Below are positions 1 to 11,926 of a stretch of DNA of 64,000 nt, in pieces. Positions within the stretch are counted from its first letter, which is position 1; each line of letters begins with the position of its first letter. The translations under genes were made by a program, and so were the position numbers. The notes under the pieces are model-generated. The model saw nothing but the letters and a program-made list of their open reading frames with translations. It ran no database searches and had not been told where the DNA came from. Origin of the DNA: Aspidapion aeneum (Eukaryota; Arthropoda; Insecta; Coleoptera; Brentidae); contig OY755039.1 in NCBI GenBank assembly GCA_963576565.1, positions 83,540,955 to 83,604,954 on the forward strand, given 5' to 3'.

Positions 1-1660
1 GGGTTAGTTGTCTCCCTTTTTGGATTTCACAAGATCATCTTAATGGTTGACAACTAAAACAACTGATCCGCCGTTTCCTCTTCTATGTTTTGCTGTGTAG
101 ATCAAGTGATTTATAACAATATTTAAAGTGACAGTAGTTTGATTTGTTTGTTGTCAGTTTTGGGCTTATAAAAAAGCCATCTTGACGGGTAACAAACAAG
201 ATCAGACGTAACCGTGAAATATGTTTCGTGGGTATTGTTGGAATCGGGTGATTTATAACAGTAAAATATTTAGACCGTAGGTTGGGTTAGTTGTCTCCCC
301 TTTTTGGATTTCACAAGATCATCTTAATGGTTGACAACTAAAACAACTGATCCGCCGTTTCTTCTTCTATGTTTTGCTGTGTAAATCGGGTGATTTATGA
401 CAATATTTAGAGTGACAGTAGTTTGATTTGTTTGTTGTCAGTTTTGGACTTATAAAAAAGCCATCTTGACGGGTAACAAACAAGATCAGACGTAACCGTG
501 AAATATGTCTCGTGGGTATTGTTGGAATCGGGTGATTTATAACAGTAAAATATTTAGACCGTAGGTTGGGTTAGTTGTCTCCCTTTTTGGATTTCACAAG
601 ATCATCTTAATGGTTGACAACTAAAACAACTGATCCGCCGTTTCCTCTTCTATGTTTTGCTGTGTAGATCAAGTGATTTATAACAATATTTAAAGTGACA
701 GTAGTTTAATTTGTTTGTTGTCAGTTTTGGGCTTATAAAAAAGCCATCTTGACGGGTAACAAACAAGATCAGACGTAACCGTGAAATATGTCTCGTGGGT
801 ATTGTTGGGATCGGCTGATTTATAACAGTAAAATATTTAGACCGTAGGTTGGGTTAGTTGTCTCCCCTTTTTGGATTTCACAAGATCATCTTAATGGTTG
901 ACAACTAAAACAACTGATCCGCCGTTCCCTCTTCTATGTTTTGCTGTGTAAATCAGGTGATTTATAACAATATTTAAAGTGACAGTAGTTTGATTTGTTT
1001 GTTGTCAGTTTTGGACTTATAAAAAAAGCCATCTTGACGGGTAACAAACAAGATCAGACGTAACCGTTAAATATGTCTCGTGGGTATTGTTGGAATCGGG
1101 TGATTTATAACAGTAAAATATTTAGACCGTAGGTTGGGTTAGTTGTCTCCCTTTTTGGATTTCACAAGATCATCTTAATAGTTGACAACTAAAACAACTG
1201 ATCCTCCGTTTCTTCTTCTAGGTTTTGCTGTGTAAATCAGGTGATTTATAACAATATTTAAAGTGCCAGTAGTTTGATTTGTTTGTTGTCAGTTTTGGAC
1301 TTATAAAAAAGCCATCTTGACGGGTAACAAACAAGATCAGACGTAACCGTTAAATATGTCTCGTGGGTATTGTTGGAATCGGGTGATTTATAACAGTAAA
1401 ATATTTAGACCGTAGGTTGGGTTAGTTGTCTCCCTTTTTGGATTTCACAAGATCATCTTAATAGTTGACAACTAAAACAACTGATCCTCCGTTTCTTCTT
1501 CTAAGTTTTGCTGTGTAAATCAAATGATTTATAACAATATTTAATATGGTCGTGGTTTAATCCGTTTGTTTTTTAAATTTTGTAACCTGAATATAACTTA
1601 ACGGCTAACAAACAAAATCACTCGATCCTTGTGTGTCTTATTGGGTATTATTGGAATCGG
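1..1660. repeat. 283-bp tandem repeat, about six copies
   Basis: Units begin at 1, 284, 568, 851, 1136 and 1419, each starting gggttagttgtctcc, so the period is 283-285 bp. The first five copies differ by only a few substitutions. The sixth matches to about 1545 and then decays until about 1660. The array runs off the left edge of the window, so its true length is unknown. No ORF crosses the units and I saw no hammerhead core in either strand. It could be a satellite or the internally repeated U3 of a large LTR. Confidence 0.95.
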
Positions 1661-2339
1661 GTGATGTGTGCTTTGACCTAGCCGTCTTGATTTATATTCC
1701 TGTTGAGCAATAAAGTGGCTCTGTTAAAGGGTAAAGGGCTGGAGCAATAAGTTAATCTTAAAACACTGAGTCGTTTTCTTCTAACCAATTGAATGTTAGC
1801 TGGCTTAAGGTTATTTTTGGAGCTATCCGTAAACCTAGTTGCTTGATTTAACTTTCGGTTATCTGGTTTTGAAAATGTCTAATTTTCTTCCGCTTTTATC
1901 CTGCCTGTGCTAAACTAAATTAATTGTTTATTATTTTTAAGAAATTGTTTATCTTTATTTTCTAGTTACTATTTTGGTACAAAATGTTTGCTAGTTTTTG
2001 GCCTAAACACGAATTCCGTATTGAAATAAAGTTTAACATTGTCGAGAGATTTGCTGACATTTTGTACTAAAGCCCTTATAAACAATTCCGTATATTTCAA
2101 TCCTTATGTTATTATTTTAATTGTTCTTTATGTTAAGGATATTTGTTGATTTTTTTATTTATGTAATAACTTGCTAAACATGTTAAAAATTTAATCTTGG
2201 GATTGTGCTAGAATGATTCTTATTACCTTTATTTTTGTTACAATTGACAAATGTGATTTTGAATTTGATTTTATTTTATAATTATATATTTTTATTACCA
2301 AATTTACGTTGTTCTTTGTTATGACTGTTAAATTTTTCC
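1661..2339. other. AT-rich non-coding sequence
   Basis: T-rich sequence with no ORF of note and no repeat I could identify. It joins the tandem array to the LTR-like edge that follows. Confidence 0.5.
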
Positions 2340-2432
2340 CTAAATAAACCTGGATTTCTCCACTGTTTAAAAGCTACCTCTGCTGGCACAGGAGACTCTA
2401 AGCTCCTTTATTTCTTAGAGTGGCGCCCGAGG
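2340..2432 (+). other. Possible LTR 3' edge and primer-binding site
   Basis: An AATAAA signal at about 2342 is followed, some 80 bases on, by tggcgcccgaggcaac. The first ten bases resemble the tRNA-Lys type primer-binding sites that follow LTRs in many retroelements. If correct, the 283-bp array could be U3 of that LTR. Against it, the bases just before the site do not end in CA and no gag follows. Treat as a weak suggestion. Confidence 0.22.
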
Positions 2433-2530
2433 CAACTTCTGTCAAAATCTTTGCAGCATTCCAGCTCCTAAAATTTGACAGGAACCCTGTGACGTCAAAT
2501 GAAAAGGGCGAAAATCAACGTTCCTTTACA

Positions 2531-2579
<49 letters not shown>

Positions 2580-2585
2580 CAGATT
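2531..2585. repeat. (GATA)n microsatellite
   Basis: About 13 uninterrupted gata units. The repeated Leu-Ser-Ile-Tyr peptide readable on the minus strand is only a translation of this repeat. Confidence 0.95.
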
Positions 2586-3925
2586 ACTATACCTTTTTTG
2601 TTTTTTAAGAAGTATAAAGTAAGCACCATACTCCCTATATGCATGAAGATATAAAAGCGCAGTAATAAAAACAAGTTTTTATGAAATAGCAGAGTAACAA
2701 GCAAAAAATACAAAAAGCCCTGCTATATTGCAGAAACAAACTTGATTGGCGCTTGTCGATTTGGAAAACGCAGTATTGGTTCTCTCAAACGGAACTAACA
2801 TTATTAAGGAGAGAAAAATCTAGGTACAAAAACTTGATACCACCAGTTGTCACAAATGGCTGCAAGATTAAAATAGTTAAAGATTTTAAGCCAAATGTTG
2901 CAAAATAATATCGATAAGCAAAGTAAAAAGAAGATGGAAACTGCAAGAAAGACGATGATAAGAAATATAAACGCATAAAAGGTTATAGTGCAAAAGGAAG
3001 AAATAAAAAGGAAGGTAAATTTGATTGCAGTTTGATATTGACGACAGAAAAATAACATTTTATAGACAAGAACACAATTCCAATAAAACGAAACAATTTA
3101 GCAATCAAGTATCTCTTTCGAAAAGCTCTTGAGAACAGTATAGTAGGAAGATAAATATTCCTTTCCACTTAAGAATGAACTCTGGCGCGTATCGGGCAAA
3201 GAAAGAAAACAGTGAACTCATTTGAAACCAGAGCGTCCGATCCAAAGTAAACGAAAACCTATTTCGTAGATTTCGTTTAAGGCTCGCAACTTAGGAGAAA
3301 AAAGTCCGCTTAGACATAGCAAAATTTAGAGCAGAAATAGGTCTGAAAACAGCAAAGAACAAGCATTCTAGAGAAGACTTATGGATAGATATATACAGTA
3401 AATTGATAATTGTTAATTTTTCCAGCAGGAAACCGAACCGAATGACCCACACAGTAAAAAGCAGCACACAAATGAATGCTAAAATAAATTATATATAATA
3501 GTACAAAGGCCTAAGTCAGCTACACGGAGAGTGTATATGATTAGATGTATTCTAACCAGGGTTTTGTTTATATTTAAAATGTTAATTTTGGTTTGATTTT
3601 TTATTGTTTTTTGAAATAAATTGAGTTAACGGACTGTAATGAATGTTTGTATTAACTTCTTTGATACACTCTCAAAACAGTAAAACTAAAAACAACTTTA
3701 CAGGATGAAAACTTTGAATACTAATTATAAAAAACACTGATTGAAAAATTTTTGTTTGCAAAACCGGGTTGACAATTTTTACACACTGTCACCGCTTCAG
3801 GCTAGCCAATTGTCCAGGTAAAATAATTTAAACTTCTTGGCGCGAACAGAGAGCATAAAGATATTGGAGGGGGTGCATCTCGCACTCATTTCCTTGTGAG
3901 TTTTACATCTACTCTAAAAATCTTA
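2586..3925. other. No recognisable feature
   Basis: AT-rich sequence. The short minus-strand ORFs are low complexity (Phe/Leu/Ser rich) and overlap each other in different frames, which fits chance rather than coding. Confidence 0.5.
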
Positions 3926-3928
3926 CAT

Positions 3929-5367
3929 TAAACAATCCCTCCTAGACTATACGGTTTACCAAAATTACACAAAAATAACATAACAATTAGACCAGTCTGT
4001 AGTTTTATTAACACCCTCATTCAACTTTTAGCCCGAGCTATTCTAAACATTTTTAATTAACTAACACAATTCAAACCTACTTATACCATAAAAAAAAACA
4101 CTTTACAATTAGTTAATACAACAATTTGATGTCTCCTATTTATATACATTTGTCCCAAAAAAGAAACAGTGGACTTAGTTATAGTGCTTCTAGAAAACAA
4201 GAACGTCAACCAACAAAACATTGTATACTCACGCACCCTTCTAAACCACTGTCTTTCTCAAGACTTTTACGTTTTTAACAACAACTTTTACAAACATTCA
4301 GATGGGCTTGCAACGGGGCTTTCTCTCTCAGGTTGGCTTTCAAATGTCTTTAGGGACAATTTAGAAAATAATCAAATAATCCCAGAAAATCCTGGAATAA
4401 AATTATGGAGATGATATTTAGACAATTGCTTAGCAATAATCAAAGGTAACCATGATACAGCAAACAAAATACTTAACAAAATTAATAAAATACACCCAAA
4501 CATTGGGATTACCGTTAAAACCGAGAGTAGTAACACTTTAAATATTTTAGACATCACAATTAAAAAGAAATCAACCTAATACCCGCCAACACCCAACACC
4601 TATGGAATCATAAAATCGCAGTCTTCAATTGCTACACTCACAGACTTGACGAAATACTACTTCAAAAATAAGAATTCACTAAAGAATTAAATATTATCAA
4701 ACAAATAGCAGTTAATAACGGTTACAACGATAAACTTATTGATAAAATTCAAAAAAGACACCCATTAAAAAGCACTAGAAAAAACAATAACAATCCCAAT
4801 ATAACTTCAACACATAACCAAAAATCATCACCCTTGCCTAATAAGAAATATTACAGTAAAGCTTTTATTAACAATAACCTCAATACCAAAATTGGCAATA
4901 TTCTCAAAAATCACAAATAAAAACAATTTAAAAAAAGCACTTACAAATAACAAAGATCCTATTAACGGCCTTAAGAAAAGCGGTGTCTACAACCTTAATT
5001 TCGGTGAATGCAATGCTTCATATATCGGAAGGACCTATCGCAGTCTCGAAACTCGAATTAAAAAACATATTCAAAGACCTAATAAATCTCAGTTTGGACA
5101 CCACATTGCATTCACAAAACATAATTTTAGTCCGAACACAAATACAAAAATCATAAAAAACATATTCTCAAAAAACTTTACGAGACTTGATTTTTGTTAG
5201 GATATAGAACTAAGAAAGAAATTAAAATCTAATAACCATTGCGTTAATGCACAGGTAAATCTTCAACGCAATTACATACCTTTTCATAGACTAATCCTAG
5301 GAATATATCAACAAAAACAACCACACAATACAACTAACCGTACAAGAATCCCAACAATTTTTTAATT
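3929..5367 (+). pseudogene. Penelope-like retroelement, reverse transcriptase and GIY-YIG endonuclease, decayed
   Basis: A 5'-truncated Penelope-like element. The reverse transcriptase opens with LYGLPKLHK (about 3947), a hallmark block of this family. A catalytic-Asp block FDVSYLYT follows near 4125, then FYKHSDGLATG (about 4280) and YLDN near 4415, where the family has YxDD. The C-terminal GIY-YIG nuclease is clear at 4960-5090: GVYNLNF, then YIGRTYRSLETRIKKH. One frame shift lies between 4130 and 4169, and in-frame stops occur at about 4412 and 5198. The tail stays readable in frame to about 5365. Loss of the second catalytic Asp and the stops make it dead. The family copies itself by target-primed reverse transcription using this nuclease. 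Confidence 0.88.
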
Positions 5368-5880
5368 CACTTAATTAAATTATTCCTTAAATCCAATTTA
5401 ACTTTTTCTTGACTCTACTATAAACAAAACACTTACACAAGACAAACTCTCAAACAGACAACAACAGCTGTCTTCTTTCAAAATTAGGCCTTTGTGTATT
5501 ATAAGAGCCGGAATTAATAGTGACGCCACTATTAACGGAAAATAATCGACTGGATTTATAAATTCGACTTTGGTATGCCAATTTTGAAAGATGGACTGTC
5601 AGTTTTCGATCCAAAACTGTCAGATTAGTGCCCGGCACAATTAGTGCCTGGCACTATTGCAATAAGTCCCTATTAAATAAATAACAATTTTCAAAATTTG
5701 TAAAAAAAAATATTTATGTAACAGGTTGGTAATTATGTCCTTTGTCTTATACTTTAACCGTTTTAAACGACCTCTTCATTGTTAATTAGGGTAAGTTAAA
5801 CTAAGATTTATTATTTAAGTTTCATTTAGACTACAGTTTTGTATCTAGTTATTAACTAAAACTAGAATAATTTTATTTTA
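5368..5880. other. AT-rich sequence downstream of the Penelope-like element
   Basis: Probably the 3' untranslated part of the element at 3929-5367, judged only by position. No other repeat or ORF is recognised. Confidence 0.3.
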
Positions 5881-5887
5881 GATACGT

Positions 5888-5920
5888 CTGATGCTGACAC
5901 AGGGGTGTCGAAAATGCTAA
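5888..5920 (+). ncRNA. Degenerate hammerhead-like motif
   Basis: CTGATGC is followed by a GACAC/GTGTC stem with an AGGG loop and then GAAAA. This is the order of a hammerhead core (CUGANGA, stem II, GAAA), but the final A of the first box is C and no UH cleavage site follows a convincing stem III. Penelope-like elements are known to carry hammerhead motifs in their terminal repeats, and this sits about 0.5 kb past one. Probably an inactive relic. Confidence 0.3.
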
Positions 5921-5924
5921 CATT

Positions 5925-7345
5925 TCTGATTTTTTTCAAATAAAAATGTTATATAAGTAAAGAACTTTTCGTGAACGACCTAAATGTTCGGAAGAGTTTT
6001 CCACTCAGAGAGTGAGCCACGGTCATCCAGGCAGAAAAATAATTAATCACATCACAAATATAATGCCCGAAACTAAAAATAACGTAAGGCATTAAGAGCA
6101 TCCAGAATCAAGAGCCGTCAAGTTGATAATATAATATAACAGGCAGTGAAAAGGCAAATAAGATTTATCAACCTCACATAGAAGACAGGACCGGCTTTAA
6201 GGAATCATAAGAAAGAAAGTTCATAGCGAACTTAACAAGTAGGCTTAAAATGTTGCTATTAAACCTTTTATGAAGTTTACAAATAATAGTGGGGGAAGCT
6301 GGGAATATTTTTTGGAACTTATTTTCTTAGTCGGTGTATATGAATAATATTGTTTATGATAATAATCATTTTTTTTTATTATGGTAATGATAATTTCGAT
6401 GGGTTTAAAAGATTAGCAAATGAAATGAGTCAACTTATTTCTTAGTTCTAAATCTTTTACATTAAAAAAAAGAGATCACGAACATTATAAGAAAAGCGAT
6501 CTGGCTTATCTCAAATGGTGGAAAATAACGCTGGATGAAAATGTTCAAATCTAAAAATTGCACTGATTTATGCCCTTATTTTCTTAATTGACTGAACGAA
6601 AAAGCTGATGTTATAATACACTGTAACTAAAAATAACTCGCTGATTTGCAAAGTTGGATAAAACACTTGGCAAAATTGCAAAATCAGAAACTTATTTTTT
6701 CAGTTTTGAAATTTTTTCACACATTAAATTATGCCATAATATCATGAAGAAAATTAGTCTGGCTATTATTTACAATCATTAAAGCGTCGCCAGAAAAGCT
6801 TTAAGATACAATCTAATAAATAGTTAACTAATTTTTAGCTCGTTAAGGACCCACATACAAAAATACTACAAGTGACCAGTAAGTGTTTAAAACAAGGAAT
6901 ATATTATGTATCTTAGAATTTATCAATGACGCACCAGGTTCAGGGGAAGGTAAGATTTTAGATTCTACTTAATATTTGGCATGTCTGTTGACGTACACTC
7001 TGTAGCAGGTCTGAGCCGAATTTCTTAAAAACTGCGAGAGATATCAATCAATCAAAGAAAATTGGAAAAAAGGAAAAAGTGTGTATCTTTATCAGACAAA
7101 CACGTGTTTATTTTTGCTTCCAGTTTTTCAAAGTTTTTGAAGCTTTAAAGTCATAGTAAATTTCTGATTTTTGGAAGGTGTCAAGTGACCAAGTCCATTA
7201 ATAAGCAGCAAAAACTGTAAGTCGATTACTCAACGCATTTAGAAGTTATTTGACTTTACATTTTAATTGACGTATAAAGTACCGTATTATTTTTTTTAAA
7301 ATCAGCAATTGATTGTCAATATGCCTGACCAAAAAACCATAAAAT
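5925..7345. other. No recognisable feature
   Basis: AT-rich non-coding sequence. I saw no ORF with recognisable protein features and no clear repeat. Confidence 0.5.
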
Positions 7346-7346
7346 A

Positions 7347-7815
7347 CCTTTTTATACGACTGTCTTGTAAAAGGGGGTTTTGCGCACGGAGAACACGATC
7401 TGAAAATGGCATTTTGCGCACGCTGTGTGCAAAAAGTTTTGCACACGCTTATGTCATTTGTGCGCACGCCTATGTCATTTCTGCATACGAGTCTCCCGTC
7501 ATTGTGATTTTTCTTGTTGTCACCCATCAATATAAGTTGGCTTAGTTCCGTAGCAACCGTCACTGCTCGTATGTTTTGTTGATTAGATACGTCAAAAAAT
7601 TGTTGAATTTTTAAAGTTTTGTTGTAAAAATGTCGGAAATAAAAACAAGTTAAATTAAAATTTGATTTTTCTTTCTTTATTAGCAGTCGTATAAAAAATA
7701 TTGTAAAAAACTCGTTTGAAAACCTCTTTGCACACTCCCTCGACTTGTAGACCTCGCCTTCGGCTCGGTCTACCAAACTGACTCGATCGTGTGCAAAGAG
7801 TCGTTTTCAAACCTT
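7347..7815. repeat. Inverted-repeat cluster with two nested hairpins
   Basis: The 17-base block at about 7349 (tttttatacgactg) recurs inverted near 7685. At 7714-7735 the arm gtttgaaaacctctttgcac is mirrored at about 7787-7811. Inside lies a second hairpin, gtagacc to ggtctac. The 176-codon minus-strand ORF across this stretch follows these repeats, has no recognisable domain and is probably spurious. It may be a short non-autonomous DNA element, but no target duplication was found. Confidence 0.45.
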
Positions 7816-7857
7816 GTTGTTTAAATAACTATTCCGGTGGCGAATTATTTCACGTCA

Positions 7858-8424
7858 TAAAAAAAGCTAACCAAGAACAAACAAAATCAAGAGCTTAACA
7901 GTAAAATAGATTCTGTTTTTAGTAAAGTATCAGAAACAGAACAAAAAGTTGACCAACTTCAGAACAAAATCACAAGTATCGATCGTAGGCTAAGAAGAAA
8001 TAATTTTGATATTCACGGCGTGCAAATCAGTAACAGAGATCACATTTTAAGTGAAACCTGAACAAAACTTAATTCCTTGTTGGGAACCTCAATTGTTGAA
8101 CAGGATGTAAACAATATATATTTCTGCAGCAATGCTCTTGATAAGTCACCAATAAAATTAGAGTTTATATCCAATTTACGAAAGCGCACAGTTTATAGCT
8201 TGGTTAGTAAACTAAAAGATACAGGCGTATCAATTTCCCATGACAGCTCTTATGAAGATCGGCAAAAACAAAAGGTCTTAGTTCGCCATTTCAAACAGGC
8301 CAAGGAGCAGCATCTTAACGCAAGAATAAGGAGGAGCGTGTTGAAAATTGGTAAAGATTCTTATACTGTGACGGAATTGCAACAACTTGAGTTAGCTATC
8401 GAAAAACTCAACAAATATTTCTGA
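7858..8424 (+). pseudogene. LINE-type ORF1 protein fragment
   Basis: One frame reads from about 7861 to a TGA-terminated end at 8424, broken by a single in-frame TGA at 8059-8061. The first ~40 residues are a Lys/Gln/Glu-rich coiled coil with heptad spacing. It is followed by RRLRRNNFDIHGV and a region ending KDSYTVTELQQLE. This layout (coiled coil, RRxNN motif, RRM-like and C-terminal RNA-binding regions) matches L1-type ORF1 proteins and insect relatives that coat the element RNA. No start codon or reverse transcriptase is attached, so this is an isolated relic. The RRM assignment is from pattern only. Confidence 0.62.
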
Positions 8425-8514
8425 AGAGGAAGATCAAATTACGAATACTAATTTTTAAGTTTAGGTAGTAACTAACTTTGTAATTGGAAATTGTTCTGTA
8501 AAACAGTTTCTTCT

Positions 8515-8831
8515 AAAGCCGGGATCAAACGACTCATGTACTTGGCGAATAAGTTATACTTGCGTATACTTGCCATGTCGTGTGAGTGGGTTACTTGTAC
8601 AATTATTAACTGTCACTCGTTGGTTTTCGATTTGTGGTCGGTAAAAATGGGCCGAGTCAAAGGGCTCACGATTATTCGTACACTTGCCAATACAATACTT
8701 GTCTGTACTTGTAAATTGTACACGTCGTGTGAGCGCCCTGTTTGCTATCGCAATTCGGAAAGCTCGTATACTTGCCAAGTATGCAAATTATTGTGTATTT
8801 GCCAAGTACACCAGTCGTTTGAGCCCGCCTT
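8515..8831. mobile_element. Short inverted-repeat element (MITE-like)
   Basis: The first ~32 bases (aaagccgggatcaaacgac and on to cttggc) match the reverse complement of the last ~31 (gccaagtac through cgtttgagcccgcctt) with few mismatches. Subterminal copies of acttgcc/ggcaagt recur inside. It is about 317 bp with no coding capacity. Target duplications are not obvious. ORFs on both strands here follow the palindrome and are unlikely to be genes. Confidence 0.7.
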
Positions 8832-9344
8832 AATAAAATAAAAAAACAAGATAAAGTTCCTCGTGTTTATATTTTCTTTTGCATTTTGCATCTAAACCCA
8901 TAGGATACCCCTCCCCCTTTATTCATATAACAAATTTTGCTTAGAGTTGATCAATGAACAATTCTATTAATGTTTGCTAATTAAGAAAACAAGTTCTCAA
9001 AATCTTCAATGCGTTCCCTACTATAAGATGCAAGCAGTCTAAGAAATTTGAAGAGGAGCAAAGTAAATACGAAACAAGATGGCTTCTAGGCATACTGATC
9101 GAATTAGGAAGTGCATAACCCAATTAGAAATTAAAAGGGATCCTAGTGGGGCAGATGCAAAGCATATGCCAGAGCAGGACAGTAGGTTTCTGTAGCTAAA
9201 ATGGTTTAATACTGTAACAATTACAATAATTTAAAAGTATATCTTTAATAATTATAGGACACACATGCATGAATTTCTATTAATATAAAAAGAAAAATAT
9301 AAATATTTTTTATCACTAAAAGCACACCATTTTAAGGATGTAAC
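8832..9344. other. No recognisable feature
   Basis: Non-coding sequence between two DNA-transposon copies. Confidence 0.5.
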
Positions 9345-9346
9345 TA

Positions 9347-10879
9347 CACTTACCGGCACGGAAAACGGAGCACGTGGAAATTTTATTATTAAAAAAGAAG
9401 ATTAATGTTTTGTAATGTTTTATTTTGCTAATAACTTGCATATAAGCAAAACAATGTGTTTTATCTTCTAATAATAAGTACCTGATTATTTCACAGAGAA
9501 AACTCTTTGCAAAAGTACAAAAGAACACAAATTGGTAATATGCCAATGTGACCTTAAACTAGTAAAAACTAAAACGTATTCCTACCAAAAACTGGGAAGC
9601 CGCATTTATAAAAATGGGTGTTGCCTCCACATGCGCACATTATTATGCCTGCATTTTTTTGCAATGGTTCCATGAGGTATAAGTTCCCATTCCTCTAAAA
9701 GAGTATGTTAAAATTCATTTAGTATTAAAGGAGCAGGAAAAGGACTTCATAGTATTCGCCCAAGCATCTCCCAGATATGTTTAATTGAGTTCGCATCTGT
9801 ACTTAACGCTGGCCACTCCAAGAAAGACCGGAATGTCTACATCGTTTAGGTATTGTTGCATTATCATGCATCAGAATAAAAGCATCTCCAAACAAAATCA
9901 ACATAAGGGTCAACAAAATTTTCCAGAATTTCTTCAATGTACCTGACAGCAGTTAAGGAGCCTCTTGGAAGGATGTACAGCTCTGGGTGTGCCTCAAGAG
10001 AAATTTTAGCCTTATATAATACCTTAAGTAAACCTCCTTAGTAGCCTACCCTAGGACTGAAAGTACATTCTGCAAATCATTCTTGCGGTCTTCGCCATAT
10101 CCTGTCACGCCATCTGGAGACCCCAGGCTAAATCTCGACTTGTCAGTAAACAAAATGCGTCTCCATTCATTTTCACCGCAGCGTTCATGCTTTCTGGCAA
10201 ACTGAAGTCGCGCAACATGATGAAGTCTAAGAAGCTCTGGGCCAGTTGCGGCTTTATGACTAGCAAGATTAGCTTCTCCAAGTCCTCACCGTTCGTTAAT
10301 GTTGGTGTTTTGAGCGTGATGAAATCGATTTCTGATGCAACAGCTGTAGCATGACGATCTCGCAGACCTTGTATGGTAATAAATTAATCATCATGAGCGT
10401 TAGTGTTTTATTGGGGACCAGTTCCTAGTCGTCTGGTTTAACCACCAGTTTCCAAAAAACGTGCATAAATACGATACACAGTGCTATTTGATACGGGATG
10501 ATAAGGTTGGGCTTACTTCTTCCGTCTTGAATCAACGCAACTTTCGGAGCCGCGGTTTCAGGACTAACAGCAAGCATTTTTAGCCTAAAAAACTTCATGA
10601 CTACATCAAAACTTTGACAAGGATATGTCAAAGTTCTCACAACAATAGGAGCCCATGATCAGCTATGCATTTCTAAGTGATTAAATTTGCAATTTTTTTA
10701 TTTATTACATTTTTACTAAAATTCAGATTTCTCTTTCACATTGGTTGCTATTGGAAATTACTTAAAACACGTTGTTTTGCTTGTATGTAAATTATTAGAA
10801 CAATAAAACATCACAAAATATTAAATTTCTTTTTTAATAATACAATTTGCAAGTGCTCAGTTTTTCGTGCCGGTGAGTG
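9347..10879 (-). mobile_element. Complete Tc1-type transposon, inactive
   Basis: The TIRs are about 55 bp. The left end starts cacttaccggcacgg at 9347, and the right end is its reverse complement, finishing at 10879. Both are flanked by TA (9345-9346 and 10880-10881), the invariant target of Tc1/mariner elements. The total of 1,533 bp fits a full-length Tc1. The transposase lies on the minus strand and is broken. Two arms differing by several bases and many coding lesions point to an old insertion. Confidence 0.92.
9600..10640 (-). pseudogene. Tc1-family transposase pseudogene
   Basis: Reading down the minus strand: a helix-turn-helix N-terminus at 10640-10425, with VALIQDGRSKPN where the family has its first helix. 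Next come GLRDRHATAVASE (about 10370), FTDKSRFSLGSPDG (first catalytic Asp, about 10140) and LMHDNAT (second Asp, about 9865). EWPALSTDANSIKHIWEMLG (about 9800) occupies the position of the family's WPxxSPDLNPIE block. A tail EEWELIPHGTIAKK ends near 9650. At least three frame changes and several stops intervene, so no functional protein is made. Tc1 transposases cut and paste the element at TA sites. Confidence 0.85.
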
Positions 10880-10881
10880 TA

Positions 10882-11925
10882 TATAAAAATGAGGATTTCG
10901 AATATTAAAGTTGCAATGAATATCGCTAAATTTCGTTGCGAAAAGAGAGAAAGTAAAAGTCTCGACATGGCTATTACCATAACGTTTGTTTTTTTGTGAC
11001 TTTGTTTTTTATCTAAAAACTTTGGCTTACTTAAACACATTTAAGGTATTGGAAATCCCTTTTGAGGCGGTTTGGTAGATACCCTCGCAAGATAAATGGC
11101 TTCAAGTCAAAACATCAAGGGCGAAACAAAAGGCGCGAATAAAGGAAAGGAACTTTTTGAGGCACCATTTAAAGATAACTTATCTCTATCTAAAGCTAAA
11201 ACGTATTTCCGGAAACTGTAAAAGAATATACAATGTTTTTGCTCCCTTCGGGGCACCTACAGCTGGAATATATTATCACTTATTTGGAGTCTTGTCTATG
11301 GGATTTCCTTTAGGGGATTTTCCCAAACCGATTCCTAAATAAGGCAATCTGCGGTATAGTGCGATACCTATCGCGTATCGTTTATATCCCCCAGCCGCAG
11401 AAAAGGATATTTAATTCTAAAAGCAGAGACAGTTACTACTATATATACTATACTGGTTTTAGTATAGTTCTAAAAAGATGGATAGGTATGTACCTACACA
11501 TAAATAACTGATAAAAAGGTATAGTACATACTTGGATTAAAAACAATGTCAATCTTAAAGTTACCTATTTCACATCTAGAGGATAAGTAAACGAGCCTAA
11601 TATAACCTTTAATATTTACAATAAGGAAATTCCAAATAGAACTAGAACTAAGTAGTTTTTTACTGGAAGTATCTAAATATTTTCCAGGATTTTTTACTAG
11701 AAAGCCCCTCTTCGAGAAGCCAAATATCCCGATTTTTACTATTCGTCAATAGCTTGGAATCTGAAATAAAGACTTCATAAAACGCACCTTTCCTATCTTC
11801 CTTTACTTTTTTTGGTACCCGTCGCTATTTTTACGTTTTATTTTTGGGCCGGACAGCGTGTTTTTTACATAAAATTCATCAATCCCTTTCTCTTCAACCT
11901 TCATAAAAATAATATTTGATAACAT
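10882..11925. other. No recognisable feature
   Basis: Non-coding. Short ORFs at 11157-11342 and 10834-11040 (the latter overlapping the Tc1 end) have no recognisable features. Confidence 0.5.
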
Positions 11926-11926
11926 T

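Noticed and set aside
7246..7776. 176-codon minus-strand ORF
   Set aside because: It crosses several inverted repeats, has no recognisable domain and overlaps an ORF on the other strand.
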